Shown here one piece after another: positions 61,971 to 64,000 of a DNA stretch of 64,000 nucleotides. Positions within the stretch are counted from its first letter, which is position 1. Every line of letters starts with the position of its first letter. The DNA is taken from assembly GCA_020746105.1 (NCBI GenBank), contig CM036618.1:110186622-110250621 (forward strand). The letters are read 5' to 3'. The position numbers and the translations under genes were made by a program. Under the pieces are notes generated by a model. It ran no database searches. It worked only from the letters and a program-made list of their open reading frames with translations, and was not told where the DNA came from. The stretch is from Trogon surrucura (Eukaryota > Chordata > Aves > Trogoniformes > Trogonidae).

Positions 61971-64000
61971 GAGAGAGAAAACCACAGAGAGGGTCCTGAG
62001 CTTGTGAGGCATGGCAAAACTGGTATGGAGAGGAGCAAGTAAGGTGACACACAGAGCCACCGCCACATATGGGAAGGGGAACAGCAAGGCACAGAGATTC
62101 TTTGCCATCACAGGTTGAGAGTGCCGGCAACTCCATCAAAAGCTCTTATCCTCTGTGTTTCCCCAGGTTTATATTCCACCACACATCCCTGTTCCGCCTT
62201 GGGCCAAGCACGAGTTGTTTCTGTGAGTTTAGAGAGATGTCATTACCGCTGTCTCAGAGATCTCAACCTCTGTCTCCCTGGACGCTTCATCTTATGTGAC
62301 TCCCAAATCTGGCTGCTGAAATAGAATGTGATAGAGAAAACGAAGCTACATTAAAAAAACAGTATTTTAAAACTAAAGCATCTTGCAGCAAGCATGCAGG
62401 CAGTGATTTTCATGTAAACAAACTCCTATTGAACATTTGAATCCATGAGTCTCTCTCACCTTTTGCCCTTTATGCTACTTTACAAGCAGGAACCTGGCCG
62501 TTCCGGGGAAAATTAATTTCTAGATTCACTTTGGTAGATGAACTGTTGACTGTCACAAGCACAATGCATGCATTCTTTAAGAATAAATCCACAAAAAATA
62601 TAAAGTTGCTAACAAAACAGAAACTTCAGGAAAGAGGCCACTCAGTATCTGCATTAAGAAGTCTGCAAGGTTTAGACTAGTAGCTGTAATAAGGTATTGA
62701 TTCCCAGTAAGATGGGTGGTTATTATTTCCTAGTAAAAACCTACTCATTCAGCAAAGATTCATGGTTAAACTACATCTTTCTCTCTATGAAAAACAGTTA
62801 CCAGCTGAAGTCTGAGTCAGGGGACAAATAGAGCGTTGAGAGGGCTCAGTGGGCACAACACTCCTCCAGCGTGAAACTCAAAGCATCATGTCACAGCAGA
62901 GCAGACCACCTCATCCTCGTCCTGACCTGCACCTTCGTCAGAGAAACAACTTTCGGAAGACGTTTCCAAAGATTTAGTGCCAATGTCACTTGGCAGGAGA
63001 TTAGCTCCCCATAAGGGACAAAGTTATAAGATTAAAGAAGGAAATCAAGAAGCCTCTTCTTTTCTTCCCCCTCACATTTTAATTAGTAGGAAACAATCTT
63101 CTTTTGGCTCTCTGAACAGTATCTGGCAGAGATGCAGAACTGAAACATTTAATTCTCCAGGCAGTGACCGTACTTGTTCTTCATTACCAGGCTGCTTTCC
63201 CTTTGCCTCTCTTGCTCATCATCAATGCTGACAAGCAGTATCTCTGAAGTAAGAAAACATCAGTCATGCAAAACACAAATACTTTCTTTTTTCAACACCA
63301 ATTTGCTAATTCAGTACTGGGGGGGGAAAAAAGGAACTTGCTTAACCCTATCCATCCAGCTCAAATTTATATTCTCCGCCTTGACAGCTGCAAATACCTC
63401 ACGGTACTTAATTAACGGAGCATTGTCATGATCTGTCTTTGTAAATGTTTAAATAAAAATCTGCTTGTTTTTCACAAGAGATTATCTGATTTAAATAGGG
63501 ATTGGTTCAGGGAAATCCAACGCCCTGTGCTATGTGGGTCAGGCTGTTTGATAACAGTTGGTTTTCTCCAGATTTACGAGCTATTTTTTCTTTGCAAATT
63601 GAAATTATTAAACGGTATCATCGACAAACCCACTAGCATTCATACTATTAATAGAAGCACGATAAAACAGAAGGCAGGAAGCAAGATAACTGTGGGTGGC
63701 TACTACACTTTTAAAGAACCAGAGCATCTTGAACCCAACGAAATCAGCAGATGAATGCTTGTGCTCTGTAGGAGCAGGGTGGAACCATGGAGAAGAATCT
63801 GATTGTTTTCAGCCCTGGCTCTTTTTTTTTCTTTCCCGCTTTTTCCTTTTTTCTTTATATTTTTTTTAGGACATTCTATTATTATCCACAGATCTATACT
63901 GTAACACGTGAGAAACATCTGAATTGGCAATGTGGTCTGCCTGCGGTTTTGGTTGCGAATCAGTTTCAGGGGTTATGATTAGACTTTTCTTGATTTTTGA

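Larger units (their letters stand above)
54736..64000. other. AT-rich non-coding stretch of 9.3 kb, no gene recognised
   Basis: The longest CR1-free interval of the second half. It contains an A/C-rich simple stretch, an A21 run and scattered T runs near 63820-63870. Open frames of up to 141 codons (62139 to 61714 minus; 57840-58259 plus) are driven by pyrimidine-rich composition and show no domain. Confidence 0.6.

Noticed and set aside
61714..62139. 141-codon minus-strand frame rich in phenylalanine
   Set aside because: Driven by the A21/(GA)n simple repeat read on the opposite strand.

Overview
The window reads as non-coding nuclear DNA from a bird. The case rests on repeats. At least sixteen pieces of CR1 (chicken repeat 1) LINE retrotransposons lie along the 64 kb. 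They show the typical avian CR1 signs: heavy 5' truncation, the 3' UTR with its GGTCCCTTCCAAC-type block, and 3' ends made of a few 8-base ATTCTRTG units instead of poly(A). The rest is AT-rich, with short microsatellites and A/T runs. I cannot name the species, nor tell whether this is intergenic DNA or the inside of a very large intron.

Layout. 1-7.2 kb: unique AT-rich DNA with an (AAT)n microsatellite, a block of short tandem duplications (787-972) and one exon-like segment (2695-2851). 7.2-20 kb: six CR1 pieces in both orientations, one with a 232-codon open frame from the end of the CR1 polyprotein (13381-14079). 20-30 kb: unique DNA with a 35-base T run and a TA/CA microsatellite. 30-43 kb: five CR1 loci. 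Two are composite: a reverse-strand copy with most of an RT frame, abutting a forward 3' tail (36648-37777), and an old copy split by a younger reverse copy (41778-42674). 43-49.4 kb: unique DNA with a perfect 16-base palindrome, a 50-base tandem duplication and a cysteine-rich open frame of doubtful status. 49.4-51.45 kb: a forward-strand CR1 cluster in which the best-preserved element (49951-51392) sits inside the 3' tail of another. 51.5-64 kb: two further reverse-strand CR1 fragments near 54.4-54.7 kb, then featureless AT-rich DNA.

No host protein-coding gene, tRNA, rRNA, CRISPR array, DNA transposon or endogenous retrovirus could be supported. The only recognisable protein-coding sequence is decayed CR1 reverse transcriptase, so nothing here forms a pathway or operon. 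The useful biological signal is the nesting order of the CR1 copies, which gives a relative chronology of at least three CR1 sequence groups. I see no convincing evidence of a new biological system.
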